From NCBI GenBank assembly GCA_964542765.1, contig CAZIVO010000020.1, positions 1-41,819 of the forward strand: 41,819 nucleotides of DNA. Direction: 5' to 3'. The notes beneath the pieces are model-generated. The model saw nothing but the letters and a program-made list of their open reading frames with translations. It ran no database searches and had not been told where the DNA came from. Shown here one piece after another: positions 18,238-27,336 of this stretch (the first letter of the stretch is position 1; every line of letters begins with the position of its first letter). This DNA comes from CAZIVO01 sp964542765. GTDB taxonomy: Bacteria; Planctomycetota; UBA1135; UBA2386. The position numbers were made by a program, and so were the translations under genes.

Positions 18238-18951
18238 ATGGGACAGTTGGAACGTTATGGCCTTTATGTCCTCTGTTTGGTCATTTTCTTGATTCTTGGA
18301 GTCGCCATCTGGGGCGGAGATCCGGTGGCAGCATCATCTTCTACTCTTCCGGTGGTGATCTTTTCGGATGAGGATGGTGAGGAGATGCCCGTTGTGGTCG
18401 GGCCTTCTGAAAAGGAGCGCTTCTTCGGTACGGAATCGTCGGATGTTATGCGGCCAGCGGATCTTTTTGAGATTGCTCGAGCTGGTGACATCACAGATGG
18501 AATCTCGGATGCCAGGGGCGATGCGCCTTCCAGACCGGAGAGCTTGATGGAGATCGAATCCTCAAGCGGTTCAGGGGTCACGATACACCGGGTGGCCGAG
18601 GGAGAGACGATCGGGGGTATTGCCCAGAGTCGCCTTGGCTCGGTTCGATATGCGCCGAATATCAGGAAGCTGAATCCGGGTATCAATCCACTCCGGATGA
18701 AGGTTGGCGTTGAACTACGACTTCCCTCGAAGGCCTCGTTGAGTAAGGAGGGTGCTGTCGAGATACGGTCGGCGAGGGTCGCGAGGAAACAGCGAACATA
18801 CAAGGTTGTTTCCAATGACAATCCTTACACCATCTCGCGCAAGGTTTATGGCACCACAAAGTATGGTCAGAAAATCCTTGAGGCGAATGGCATCAAGGAT
18901 GCGAGGAAAATCCAGGTAGGGGCCTTGTTGGACATTCCGGACATCAAGTAG
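18238..18951 (+). CDS. Membrane-anchored LysM-domain protein within the dcw cluster
   Basis: A 237-residue protein starting at ATG 18238 with a GGGAGGAG ribosome-binding site at 18223-18230. One transmembrane helix near residues 7-23 (YVLCLVIFLILGVAIWGG) anchors it, followed by an acidic, low-complexity linker and two LysM-like modules: about 117-167 (HRVAEGETIGGIAQSRLG ... LRMKVGVELRLP) and about 184-237 (YKVVSNDNPYTISRKVYG ... KIQVGALLDIPD). LysM binds N-acetylglucosamine-containing glycans, so it probably holds peptidoglycan outside the inner membrane. No catalytic domain is visible. It takes the place between ftsW and murG, not a usual dcw position. Confidence 0.85.
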   Translation: MGQLERYGLYVLCLVIFLILGVAIWGGDPVAASSSTLPVVIFSDEDGEEMPVVVGPSEKERFFGTESSDVMRPADLFEIARAGDITDGISDARGDAPSRPESLMEIESSSGSGVTIHRVAEGETIGGIAQSRLGSVRYAPNIRKLNPGINPLRMKVGVELRLPSKASLSKEGAVEIRSARVARKQRTYKVVSNDNPYTISRKVYGTTKYGQKILEANGIKDARKIQVGALLDIPDIK

Positions 18952-18968
18952 GAACCAGGGAATCCGAT

Positions 18969-20033
18969 ATGGTCAAGCGCGTTTGTTTTGTCAGTAGTGG
19001 CACCGGCGGTCACCTGCTTCCGGCGATGGTGCTTGCTGACGCGCTGCGTGAACGTGGTCATGACCCTTTGCTCTTGGCGGAAGGTCGCCCAGCGGAGAAG
19101 GCTCTGCGCAAGCGACTCAACTGTATCGCCGAGGATCTATCCGTCGGAGGTTCTGGCCTTGGTTTGCCGGTGCGGTTGATGGGTGCTGCTTGGCGCGCGC
19201 GACGCTTTCTCTGCAAGCATGATGTCGATCTCGTTGTCGGCACGGGTGGGCGGACCACTGTCCCGGTAGCGCTGGCGGCCCGGAGCCTCGGGCGACCGAT
19301 CTGTCTGATGGAGCAAAATGCCACTCCTGGCCGCGCCAATCGCTGGCTGATGCCTCTCGCTCGTCGGATTTACCTGGGGCTTCCGACGAAGATTTCGATG
19401 CCGAGATCTCTTCTGACGGGGACGCCTATTCGTAATGACCTCTGCAATCGACAGCGGGGACAGGCGCGTCGACAGCTCGGATTCACCCACGGCGACAGGG
19501 TGGTCTTTGTGACAGGCGGTAGCCAGGGTGCGGAGATATTGAATCGCACTGTTCCCGAAGCGATCCGGAAGTTGTCTGGCCCCGTTCAAGTGATCCATTT
19601 GGCGGGTCAGGGCAATGAAGAGATGGTTCAGGATCTATATCGAAAAGCAGCACTCAAGCATGACCCGATCATCAGGCCCGTGATGACTGACATGGCGACG
19701 CTCTATGCGGCTGCGGATCTTGTGATCTGTCGGGGCGGCGGAGGCACGATTGCAGAGTTGATAGCTGCTGGGCGCGGCGCCATCATTGTCCCCTATCCTC
19801 ATCACAAGGATCGACAGCAGTTCCATAATGGAAAGGTTCTGGAGTCTGCGGGCGCGGCTATCGTGGTTGAACAGCAGGATCTCGCGGCTCAACCGCTTGC
19901 AGAGTTGATCGACCGTGCGGTGTTCGGCGATCAGGCAGAAGAGATGGGTCACCGTGCAGCATTGCTCGCCACCCATGATGCAGCGCAGCTCATCCTCGAC
20001 GACATTCTCAGCATGCTGGCTACCGATCAATGA
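18969..20033 (+). CDS. murG: UDP-GlcNAc:lipid I N-acetylglucosaminyltransferase MurG
   Basis: A 354-residue GT-B glycosyltransferase (GT28) that converts lipid I to lipid II on the inner face of the membrane. The N-terminal glycine-rich SSGTGGHLLPA, the middle TGGSQGAEILN and the C-terminal CRGGGGTIAELIAAG plus PYPHHKDRQQFHN segments match MurG donor- and acceptor-binding loops. Its stop overlaps murC (ATGA). Confidence 0.95.
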   Translation: MVKRVCFVSSGTGGHLLPAMVLADALRERGHDPLLLAEGRPAEKALRKRLNCIAEDLSVGGSGLGLPVRLMGAAWRARRFLCKHDVDLVVGTGGRTTVPVALAARSLGRPICLMEQNATPGRANRWLMPLARRIYLGLPTKISMPRSLLTGTPIRNDLCNRQRGQARRQLGFTHGDRVVFVTGGSQGAEILNRTVPEAIRKLSGPVQVIHLAGQGNEEMVQDLYRKAALKHDPIIRPVMTDMATLYAAADLVICRGGGGTIAELIAAGRGAIIVPYPHHKDRQQFHNGKVLESAGAAIVVEQQDLAAQPLAELIDRAVFGDQAEEMGHRAALLATHDAAQLILDDILSMLATDQ

Positions 20034-21418
20034 AGCTGAATGGAACCAAGGCCCGTTCTCAGCGCTATCACCTGATTGGGGTTGGCGGGTCCGGCATGTC
20101 AGGCCTGGCGCGTCTCCTCAAGGGGATTGGCATGCAGGTGACCGGGAGCGATCAGGTCGAGAGTCGAACACTGCGGAACTTGAGACGCGAAGGGATAGAT
20201 GTCTGGGGGGGGCAGGATCCTATGCGGATCGAGGGCGACAAGGGTATCGTCGTTCGGTCGGCCGCTGTGCCCGGCACGGATCCGGAACTGAGAGAGAGCG
20301 TCCGTCGAGGATTTGAATCCCTCCTTTACGCGGAACTTGTCGGCAGGCTGTCGAAACAAAAGCGGACTCTGTCGATCGGCGGCACTCATGGTAAGACCAC
20401 GACGACGGCGATGACGGTGGCAGCCCTTCGTGGTGCGGGGATCGACCCCTCTCATCTCGTGGGTGGCGATATCCCGCAGTTCGGTGGCAATGGCCATGGC
20501 GGGAGTAATGACCTCTTGGTTGTCGAGGCTTGTGAGTTCAACCGATCATTCCACCAGCTTGAACCGGATGGCGCCTCGTTGCTCAACCTGGATCACGACC
20601 ACTTCGATTGCTATCCGTTACGAGGCGATATGGAAGATGCTTTCGCGATCCATCTTGGAGGAGTGAACTCCGGTGGATTCGTGTTGGTCAATGAAGATAT
20701 CGGCGATCCAATCCTTTCAAGTATTCGCAATGATGTGCGCGTCATGCGAGTTGGCGAGGGTCTTTTTGCGGATTTGCGCGCGCTTGATGTTAGAGATGAT
20801 CTCGGCCGCTACTGCTTTGTGCCGGTGATCGAAGGCGAGAAATTGCCCCGTACCAGCCTGAATCTTCCCGGTCGTTTTCAGATGAACAATGCCTTGTTTG
20901 CGATCGGGATGGCCGTGTTTTCCGGGGCTGATCCCGAAGGAGCGTGCGAGGGTGTGAGTGAATTCGAGGGGGTGAAGCGTCGTTATGAACTGAATCGTGG
21001 CCCGCGCGAGATCCGTGTGATTACTGATTATGCTCATCACCCTGCCGAGATCCGTGCCGTTCTTCGCGCATCCAAGCGGCGGTATCCAGGCAGGCGGACC
21101 CTTGTCGTATTTCAGCCGCATCAGCATCAGAGGACGTTGGCGTTGCTCGATCAGTTTGCGGATGTTCTTCTTGATGCGGATCATTGCCTGGTTGCAGATA
21201 TCTATGGTGCTCGCGAATCCATGGAAATAGAAGCTCAGATCAGCGCTGCGGATTTGGTGGCCGCAGTGAGGAAGCGCGGCGGCTCTTGCGAGACGGCGGG
21301 TTCCGTTTCTGATATTCCCGAGAAGTTGGCGGACCTGTGTGAATCCAGGGACCTGATCTTGGTGCTGGGAGCCGGTGATATTGACCAAGCAGTGGAGGGC
21401 GTACTCGGTGCTCTCTGA
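20030..21418 (+). CDS. murC: UDP-N-acetylmuramate:L-alanine ligase MurC
   Basis: A 462-residue Mur ligase that adds L-alanine to UDP-MurNAc. It begins with the MurC Rossmann motif HLIGVGGSGMSGLA, followed by ATP-binding GGTHGKTTTT, the NLDHDHFDCY central segment, and DYAHHPAEIRAVL and FQPHQHQRT in the C-terminal domain. Full length. It overlaps murG at the start and murB at the end. Confidence 0.95.
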   Translation: MKLNGTKARSQRYHLIGVGGSGMSGLARLLKGIGMQVTGSDQVESRTLRNLRREGIDVWGGQDPMRIEGDKGIVVRSAAVPGTDPELRESVRRGFESLLYAELVGRLSKQKRTLSIGGTHGKTTTTAMTVAALRGAGIDPSHLVGGDIPQFGGNGHGGSNDLLVVEACEFNRSFHQLEPDGASLLNLDHDHFDCYPLRGDMEDAFAIHLGGVNSGGFVLVNEDIGDPILSSIRNDVRVMRVGEGLFADLRALDVRDDLGRYCFVPVIEGEKLPRTSLNLPGRFQMNNALFAIGMAVFSGADPEGACEGVSEFEGVKRRYELNRGPREIRVITDYAHHPAEIRAVLRASKRRYPGRRTLVVFQPHQHQRTLALLDQFADVLLDADHCLVADIYGARESMEIEAQISAADLVAAVRKRGGSCETAGSVSDIPEKLADLCESRDLILVLGAGDIDQAVEGVLGAL

Positions 21419-22331
21419 CTTGCTGCGAACACTACGGGCCGAGGACATAGCAGTTTCCGAGGGCGTCTCGCTCAGACGGAAGACGCATGTTCGAATAGGG
21501 GGGACGGCAACTGTGTTCATCGAGCCGGCCAACGAGCAGGAGGTTGCGATCGCGGTACGCATGTGCCGCGAGAAGGGTATAAAACTCCACTTGCTCGGAG
21601 GCGGCAGCAACTTGCTTGTCGCAGATGAAGAACTCGAGGGTGCTGTCTTGAGTCTTGGTCGGTTTGACAGGATTTCGAGAGGTGGTTATCGGGTGACGGC
21701 AGGCGCAGGTGTGACCTTGCCATCATTGTTGAAGAAAACCCGTGAAGCAGGGCTCGCGGGGCTCGAGATCTTGACCGGTATTCCTGCCCAGGTAGGGGGG
21801 GCGGTGGCCATGAATGCCGGTACTCGCGATGGCGAGACCTTCGACAGACTCGTTTCGCTGATCGTGATCAACCCGGATGGAGAGCTGCAGATTCTCGGTC
21901 CGAATGAGTTTCGGCCGGGATATCGGGATGGCGGCTTGTCCGGGTCGGTTGTTCTGCATGCCACATTCGAACTCGAACCCGAGGATCCAAAGATCATCCA
22001 GTCGAGATTCGAGCAGTCCTTGCGATATCGCAACGATACTCAGCCAGTATCAGGTCTCACCCTGGGGTGTGTTTTCCGTAATCCTGAATCGGCGCCCGCA
22101 GCCTTACTGATCGATCAAGCCGGGTGCAAGGGCATGCGTGTCGGAGGCATTGCGGTCAGCGCCAAGCATGCGAACTACTTCGTGAACGAAGGTGAAGGGA
22201 CCTGCGAGGACTTCTTGAAGATGATGGAAGTCGTGCGTGAGCGGGTGCGGGAGCATAGTGGTGCCGAACTGGTGGCCGAGGTCAAGATCTGGGGCGTCAA
22301 TTCGGAAGGCTGTGTGGAGGCCGCCGTCTGA
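21408..22331 (+). CDS. murB: UDP-N-acetylenolpyruvoylglucosamine reductase MurB
   Basis: A 307-residue FAD enzyme that reduces enolpyruvyl-UDP-GlcNAc to UDP-MurNAc with NADPH. The FAD domain shows HVRIGGTATV, LLGGGSNLLV and GIPAQVGGAVAMNAG; the substrate domain shows LTLGCVFRNPE and AGCKGMRVGGIAVSAKHANYFVN, and the C-terminal catalytic glutamate lies in ELVAEVKIWG. The proton-donor position is cysteine (GCVF) rather than the serine of E. coli MurB, a substitution known in the family. GTG at 21408 is chosen because GGAGG lies at 21394-21398; the frame also opens at 21375. It is the last gene of the cluster: ftsQ, ftsA and ftsZ do not follow. Confidence 0.93.
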   Translation: MLSDLLRTLRAEDIAVSEGVSLRRKTHVRIGGTATVFIEPANEQEVAIAVRMCREKGIKLHLLGGGSNLLVADEELEGAVLSLGRFDRISRGGYRVTAGAGVTLPSLLKKTREAGLAGLEILTGIPAQVGGAVAMNAGTRDGETFDRLVSLIVINPDGELQILGPNEFRPGYRDGGLSGSVVLHATFELEPEDPKIIQSRFEQSLRYRNDTQPVSGLTLGCVFRNPESAPAALLIDQAGCKGMRVGGIAVSAKHANYFVNEGEGTCEDFLKMMEVVRERVREHSGAELVAEVKIWGVNSEGCVEAAV

Positions 22332-22376
22332 CCTCGGCCCGTGGATCCGCATTGAGTTCGAGGCGCCAGCGCCCGG

Positions 22377-22949
22377 TTACTGTTTGCGATGCGCGGTCCG
22401 CTTCACTTCGCTCCGAAGATATTCTCTGACCACCGTCGCCAGGCCGCTCAGGTTTGCTCGCCGCAACACGGGGTCGTAAGCCTTGAAGATATAGTTGGGC
22501 AACAAGCCCTGGAAATCGACATTGACGGTCAACCTCTTCTCGTCAGGATCAGCGTCAGGTGGTGTTAGCGAAGCCTCTCTCACGCGCGCCTGGTTTCGCC
22601 GGGCGGCGGCTTCGGCGGCGGCCGTGAGCAACCGCTCACGCCGGATCTCGTTTGCGGTGACCAGATGGTCGGCAGTTCGTTGTTCCCTGTTTTCGATATC
22701 GGCGATCGAGAGTTCAGTTTTTTCTATTTTGTGGACCGAGGATACGGGGACGGTGACCACTCCGCCTTCGATCCGGATGACGTAGAGCCCCTCTTCCTTT
22801 CGCAGGAGAACGCCCTCGATGACGTCAGCCCTGCTCCCTTCAGCTGTTTGTGCGGAGTCCTTTGCCGAGCCGAAGTGGAATCGGTCAGCGTTGGCGTGAC
22901 CGGCGATGGAGGCCAAGGCGATGGCCAGACAGATGTTTTTACAGATCAT
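22377..22949 (-). CDS. Exported protein of unknown function
   Basis: About 190 residues from ATG at 22949, chosen because it begins a signal peptide (MICKNICLAIALASIAGHANA); the same frame is open further upstream. After it come a small beta-rich stretch (residues about 40-75, VIEGVLLRKEEGLYVIRIEG), then a long alanine- and arginine-rich helix (about 90-125) and a charged C-terminus. I do not recognise a family. It converges on murB (45 bp gap) and diverges from the APC permease. Confidence 0.7.
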   Translation of the reverse strand: MICKNICLAIALASIAGHANADRFHFGSAKDSAQTAEGSRADVIEGVLLRKEEGLYVIRIEGGVVTVPVSSVHKIEKTELSIADIENREQRTADHLVTANEIRRERLLTAAAEAAARRNQARVREASLTPPDADPDEKRLTVNVDFQGLLPNYIFKAYDPVLRRANLSGLATVVREYLRSEVKRTAHRKQ

Positions 22950-23055
22950 GGTCGATTGATTCGGTCTGGGTGTAGGGGGGTATGGGTGCTCAATTGTACT
23001 CCATGAAGGCGGGTGATGACTCGGAGGTCCGGTCACCATGCCATCGAGAGTTGTC

Positions 23056-23092
23056 CGGAGGCCCTCGGATGAGAAATCCGAGGCACCCTCCG
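23056..23092 (+). other. Strong two-part hairpin upstream of the APC permease gene
   Basis: An 8-bp perfect stem (23063-23070 with 23076-23083, loop GAGAA) is stacked on a 6-bp perfect stem (23056-23061 with 23087-23092) across a small asymmetric internal loop. TTTT follows at 23102-23105, nine bases after the stem. It lies 80 bp before the permease start and between divergent genes, so it could be a leader attenuator. No known riboswitch consensus was recognised. Confidence 0.45.
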
Positions 23093-23171
23093 ACGGTAGC
23101 CTTTTGGGGCGGTGTGATTTTGTGGAGATGTGGCTTGCTGGGAGTGTTGGAATGTCGTCTAGGATTCAGGC

Positions 23172-24515
23172 ATGACGGACCCATGTTCCTCGGGGCCAGC
23201 CCTTAATCGGGCGCTCGGTCGCACCGGCGCCATCGCTCTGGTGCTCGGCAGCGTCATCGGCTCCGGGATCTTCTTCAAACCGCAGAAGGTTGCCGAACTT
23301 CTTGGCAGCGTCGAATGGGTGATGCTGGTGTGGGTCGTGGCCGGGCTCCTGTGCATCCTGGGCGCACTCAGTCTTGCGGAGTTGGCCGCAATGATTCCGC
23401 GTGCCGGCGGACTCTACGTCTATCTGCGGGAGGGTTACGGCAAGCTGATTGCGTTCCTGTACGGCTGGTGCCTGTTCCTGCTCGTGCGGCCGGCTGCTGT
23501 TGGCGCTCTTGCAACGGCATTTGCGATCTCGTTGCCCATCGACGACGGTTGGAAACTTGTCGTCTCCATGTCGACGATTGGGGTGCTCGCCTGGGTCAAT
23601 GTCATGGGCGTTGTATGGGGTGGGCGGATGCAGAACCTGACAACGCTGATCAAGGTATCGTTCTTATCGGCCATCATCTTGTTGCCATGGGTCGTCGGGG
23701 CTGCCGATCCTGTCAACTTTTCGACAACCCTTGGGGTGAGCGAGACCGGCGTCACCCTGAGCAATTTCATGGCGGCATTGCTTGCGGTGATGTTCGCCTA
23801 CAACAGTTGGCACGAGGTGACTCCTCTGGCCGAAGAGATCAAGGAACCTCAACGCAACTTGCCCTGGGCCCTGTTGATGGGTGTTGGCTTTCTCACAATC
23901 CTCTACGTCGGAGCCAACATTGCCTATCACAGCGTGTTGACGATGAGCGAGGTGGTGAGTGAGAAGAACTCGGCAAAGGCTGTCATGGACCACATCTTCG
24001 GCCCCGTCGGTGGAACCATCATGACGGTACTCGTCATGTGCTCGGTGTTCGGAACCCTCAATGCCAATCTTCTCCATGCACCTCGTGTCTATTTTGCGAT
24101 GGGGCGTGACGGCGTTTTCTTCCCGAGTCTCGGCCGTTTGCATGCCGTCCGCCGGACGCCGATGGCTGCTATCTTGACCCAGGGGGGGCTGGCTTGCGTG
24201 ATGATCTTGATCGCCGCCGCGACCGAGGGAGATGTGTTTGGTCTCCTCACCAATCTGGCTGTCTTCGGGAACAGCATCTTTTATCTGCTTGCCGTTTTTG
24301 CCGTGATCATCCTACGGCGCCGTCAACCTGCTCGGGATAGGCCATACCGCACACTTGGATATCCATGGCCCCCCCTGGTATTCGTGCTGTGCTATGCCTG
24401 CTTCCTGCCTTCGATCTTTGTCGCGAGGCCTCTCGAATCCGGATTCGGTCTTGGGGTCATAGCGCTCGGGATTCCCGTGTTCTTTATATGGAACTCGCGG
24501 AACGGTCGTGAGTAG
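23172..24515 (+). CDS. APC-superfamily amino-acid permease
   Basis: A 447-residue transporter with about twelve hydrophobic helices. The first helix carries GSVIGSGIFFKP, the substrate-binding GSGIF motif of APC transporters, and later segments include AELAAMIPRAGGLYVYLREGYG and a cytoplasmic PLAEEIKEPQRNLPWAL, typical of LAT-like and related amino-acid/polyamine exchangers. Transport is proton-coupled or by exchange; the substrate cannot be told from sequence. It is expressed alone, preceded by a leader hairpin and divergent from the small exported protein; polA converges from the right. Confidence 0.9.
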   Translation: MTDPCSSGPALNRALGRTGAIALVLGSVIGSGIFFKPQKVAELLGSVEWVMLVWVVAGLLCILGALSLAELAAMIPRAGGLYVYLREGYGKLIAFLYGWCLFLLVRPAAVGALATAFAISLPIDDGWKLVVSMSTIGVLAWVNVMGVVWGGRMQNLTTLIKVSFLSAIILLPWVVGAADPVNFSTTLGVSETGVTLSNFMAALLAVMFAYNSWHEVTPLAEEIKEPQRNLPWALLMGVGFLTILYVGANIAYHSVLTMSEVVSEKNSAKAVMDHIFGPVGGTIMTVLVMCSVFGTLNANLLHAPRVYFAMGRDGVFFPSLGRLHAVRRTPMAAILTQGGLACVMILIAAATEGDVFGLLTNLAVFGNSIFYLLAVFAVIILRRRQPARDRPYRTLGYPWPPLVFVLCYACFLPSIFVARPLESGFGLGVIALGIPVFFIWNSRNGRE

Positions 24516-24609
24516 ACAGCGTGCCGGCCTTTCTGGTCAGACTCGGTCCTCAACAAGATCCCAGGAGAGTTAGCTCGGGTTTGCCTCGGAGTGCGAAGTG
24601 GTTGGCCGG

Positions 24610-27324
24610 CTAGTGTGCTTCCAGCCAGGTGTGGCCGTGGCCCATCGTGACTTCCAGAGGGACCTTGAGGTCTGCAGCGTTCACCATCGCTTCCTCCAGC
24701 AGGGAACTCACGACGGCCAGTTCGTCTTCGGGAACATCGATGATGAGTTCGTCATGCACCTGCAAGATCATTTTGGCCTGCAGTTCACGCCCCTTCAATT
24801 CCCGCTGGACGGCCAGCATGGCACGCTTGATGATATCGGCGGCGGCGCCCTGAATAGGGGTATTCACGGCCATGTTTTCGGAGGCGATTCGTTGCATGGT
24901 GTTGCTGGAGTCGATGTCCTCGAGAGGTCGCCGGCGCCCGAAGATCGTGTAGGCAGCACGGTCGGTGCGCGCCTGTTCGAGGTTTGCATCCAGAAGGTTC
25001 TTCACGCTGGGAAGTGCTCTGAAATAGGCCTGGATGAATTTTTTGGCTTCCGGTGGTCGCATGCCGGTCTCTGCAGCGAGGCGGGATGCACCCATCCCAT
25101 AGATCAGTCCGTAGTTGATGATCTTGGCTTGGTCGCGCAGTTCGGGAGTCACCATTTCCGGGATCAGTCCATGGACGAGAGCTGCCGTGCGTGCGTGGAT
25201 GTCTTCGCCCTGGTTGAACGCCTTCACCAGGGCGGGTTCCTCCGAGACGTGGGCGAGAATACGCAATTCGATTTGGCTGTAGTCTGCCGACAGGAGAATC
25301 CAGCCGGTCTCTCGCGCGACAAAAGAAGCGCGCACCTTGCGGCCTTCTTCGGTGCGGATCGGGATGTTTTGAAGGTTGGGGTTGTCCGAAGACAGCCTAC
25401 CGGTTGCAGCCACAGCTTGATTGAGGGTGGTGTGGATCCGCCCGGTGTCCGGATTGATGATCTTTGGCAAGCTCTCGACGTAGGTGCCGAGGAGCTTTGC
25501 GAGTCGCCGGTATTCCAGAAGTAGTTCCGGCACTTCGTGATACTTGGCGAGTTTCTCGAGGATGGCGGCGTCGGTCTTGAATTGTCCGGTTTTGGCCGTT
25601 CGCTTGGGGCGGGAGATACCGGCTGCGAGGTGAACTTCGAGTTTCTCGAACAGAACCTCGCCGAGTTGTTGCGGAGAATTCAAGTTGAAGGGCTCACCCG
25701 CCCTTTCATGGACACGCTCTTCGATCTTCTGGATCCTTGAACTCAGATCGGCATCCAGGCGCGTGAGGTGGTCGATGTCGATCGCGATCCCCTCCAGTTC
25801 CATGTCCTTGAGGACTGGAACGAGTGGCATCTCGAGTTCCTTGAACAGGGTGTCGACCCCGGTCTCCTCTATCTCCTCCTCGAGGTGCTCACGGTTCCGC
25901 CATGTCAGGTCGGCTGCTTCGTTGACGTAGGCGCTGATCGTCGAGGGATCGAGTTGATCGAAGCTTTTCTTCTTCTTTCCCGTGCCCAGAAGGTCTTTCA
26001 GTTCTGTTTTTTTGTGCGCGAAGAACCGCAGCGCCAATCGATCGAGGGTGTGTGGGCTGGCGTTGGGGTTGACGCAGTAAGACGCGATGGATGTGTCGAA
26101 AGCGAGTCCTTGAAGTTCGATCCCGATCCGGTGCAACGCATGCATGGCCGCCTTCGCGTTGTGAGCGGTTTTCGGGATGTCCGGGTCTTCCAGCAGTGCT
26201 CGGATCCGTTCGACCAGGGATCCATCTTCAAGGAGGGGGGATCCGGGAAGGAGAGTGATGTGCTGCGCTTTACCTGTCTCGCGGCAGAAGGAGATGCCAA
26301 TGGGCACTGCCGTGACTGGATGGTCTCCCATCGCTTCCACGGCGAAGGCGAATCCCTCGCTACCGGCGAGTGCCGTGAGCAGGTCATCGGCCTCTTTCTC
26401 GCTCTGAATCAGCGCGTATTCGGTGGGGACTTCCGGCTGCCTTTCTTCGGGTAGCGTTCCGAGGAGTCTGGTGAACTCGCATTCCCGGAACATGGCTTCA
26501 AGAACCTCCCGGTTTGGCTCGGGAGCGGGCAGATCCCCGATATCGATGTCGAGTTGGACATCCGTGTTGATTGTTACCAGCCGACGCGAAAGCTCGGCGA
26601 GTTCCCGATTCTCCTGCAGGGATTTGGAGATCGATGGTTGCTTGACGTCTTCAGCGTGCGCGAGGATTTCATCGAGATTTCCCCACTGGCTGAGCAACGC
26701 AGCAGCAGTTTTCTGGCCCACGCGCGGGACGCCTGGGATGTTGTCCGAACTGTCTCCCATCAATGCCAGGAGATCGATCATCTGATCCGGGCGCACGCCG
26801 AATTTTTCTTCCACCTTGGCGGGGCCGATGATGTCAGGAGACTTGGTGCTGCCGCGTAGATTCCAGAGCTTGAGATGGTCATCCACGATCTGCATGAAAT
26901 CCTTATCGCTGGTCACGATGAAGACTTCCATGCCGACAGCGCGGCCACGAACGGCGAGTGTGCCGATGATGTCGTCGGCTTCGTGATCGGTGCCGCGTAT
27001 GACCGGAATGCCATATCCGGAACTGACGATCTCTTCGATGACGGGGAGTTGCTCCCCCATCTCGTCGGGCATCTTGTCTCGCGTTGCCTTGTATTCGGGG
27101 TAGATCCGGGTTCGCTCGAGGCCAGCTGTCGGTCCGTCGAAGGCTGCGACGATGGAATCGGGCTTCTCCTTGTCCATGAGGGAGAGCAATGTCGTGACGA
27201 AACCGTAGATTGCCGATGTTGGGCGTCCGGACTGGGTCGTGAGACCGCCTTGAGGTCCCATGGAGAAGGCAAAATGTGCCCGGTAAGCCAGGGCGGTGCC
27301 GTCGATGAGGAAGAGTCTTGTCAT
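24610..27324 (-). CDS. polA: DNA polymerase I with apparently inactivated proofreading domain
   Basis: A 904-residue family A polymerase for Okazaki-fragment processing and repair. The 5' nuclease domain (1-290) is intact (LFLIDGTALAYRAHFAF, AFDGPTAGLERT, TSDKDFMQ). The 3'-5' exonuclease region (about 305-490) is degenerate: the first metal-binding aspartate of the FDTE motif is alanine (FAVE, A328), and NAKAAMHAL replaces the NxKxD of the second. Polymerase motifs are intact: D681 in SADYSQIE, K-x-x-NYGLIYGM and D858 in QVHDELIID. Position 738 is tyrosine where E. coli has F762, which in the family favours dideoxynucleotide acceptance. It follows the YqaA-like gene by 12 bp, so recJ, this membrane gene and polA look like one operon. 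Confidence 0.95.
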   Translation of the reverse strand: MTRLFLIDGTALAYRAHFAFSMGPQGGLTTQSGRPTSAIYGFVTTLLSLMDKEKPDSIVAAFDGPTAGLERTRIYPEYKATRDKMPDEMGEQLPVIEEIVSSGYGIPVIRGTDHEADDIIGTLAVRGRAVGMEVFIVTSDKDFMQIVDDHLKLWNLRGSTKSPDIIGPAKVEEKFGVRPDQMIDLLALMGDSSDNIPGVPRVGQKTAAALLSQWGNLDEILAHAEDVKQPSISKSLQENRELAELSRRLVTINTDVQLDIDIGDLPAPEPNREVLEAMFRECEFTRLLGTLPEERQPEVPTEYALIQSEKEADDLLTALAGSEGFAFAVEAMGDHPVTAVPIGISFCRETGKAQHITLLPGSPLLEDGSLVERIRALLEDPDIPKTAHNAKAAMHALHRIGIELQGLAFDTSIASYCVNPNASPHTLDRLALRFFAHKKTELKDLLGTGKKKKSFDQLDPSTISAYVNEAADLTWRNREHLEEEIEETGVDTLFKELEMPLVPVLKDMELEGIAIDIDHLTRLDADLSSRIQKIEERVHERAGEPFNLNSPQQLGEVLFEKLEVHLAAGISRPKRTAKTGQFKTDAAILEKLAKYHEVPELLLEYRRLAKLLGTYVESLPKIINPDTGRIHTTLNQAVAATGRLSSDNPNLQNIPIRTEEGRKVRASFVARETGWILLSADYSQIELRILAHVSEEPALVKAFNQGEDIHARTAALVHGLIPEMVTPELRDQAKIINYGLIYGMGASRLAAETGMRPPEAKKFIQAYFRALPSVKNLLDANLEQARTDRAAYTIFGRRRPLEDIDSSNTMQRIASENMAVNTPIQGAAADIIKRAMLAVQRELKGRELQAKMILQVHDELIIDVPEDELAVVSSLLEEAMVNAADLKVPLEVTMGHGHTWLEAH

Positions 27325-27336
27325 CTCGTCAGGCGG

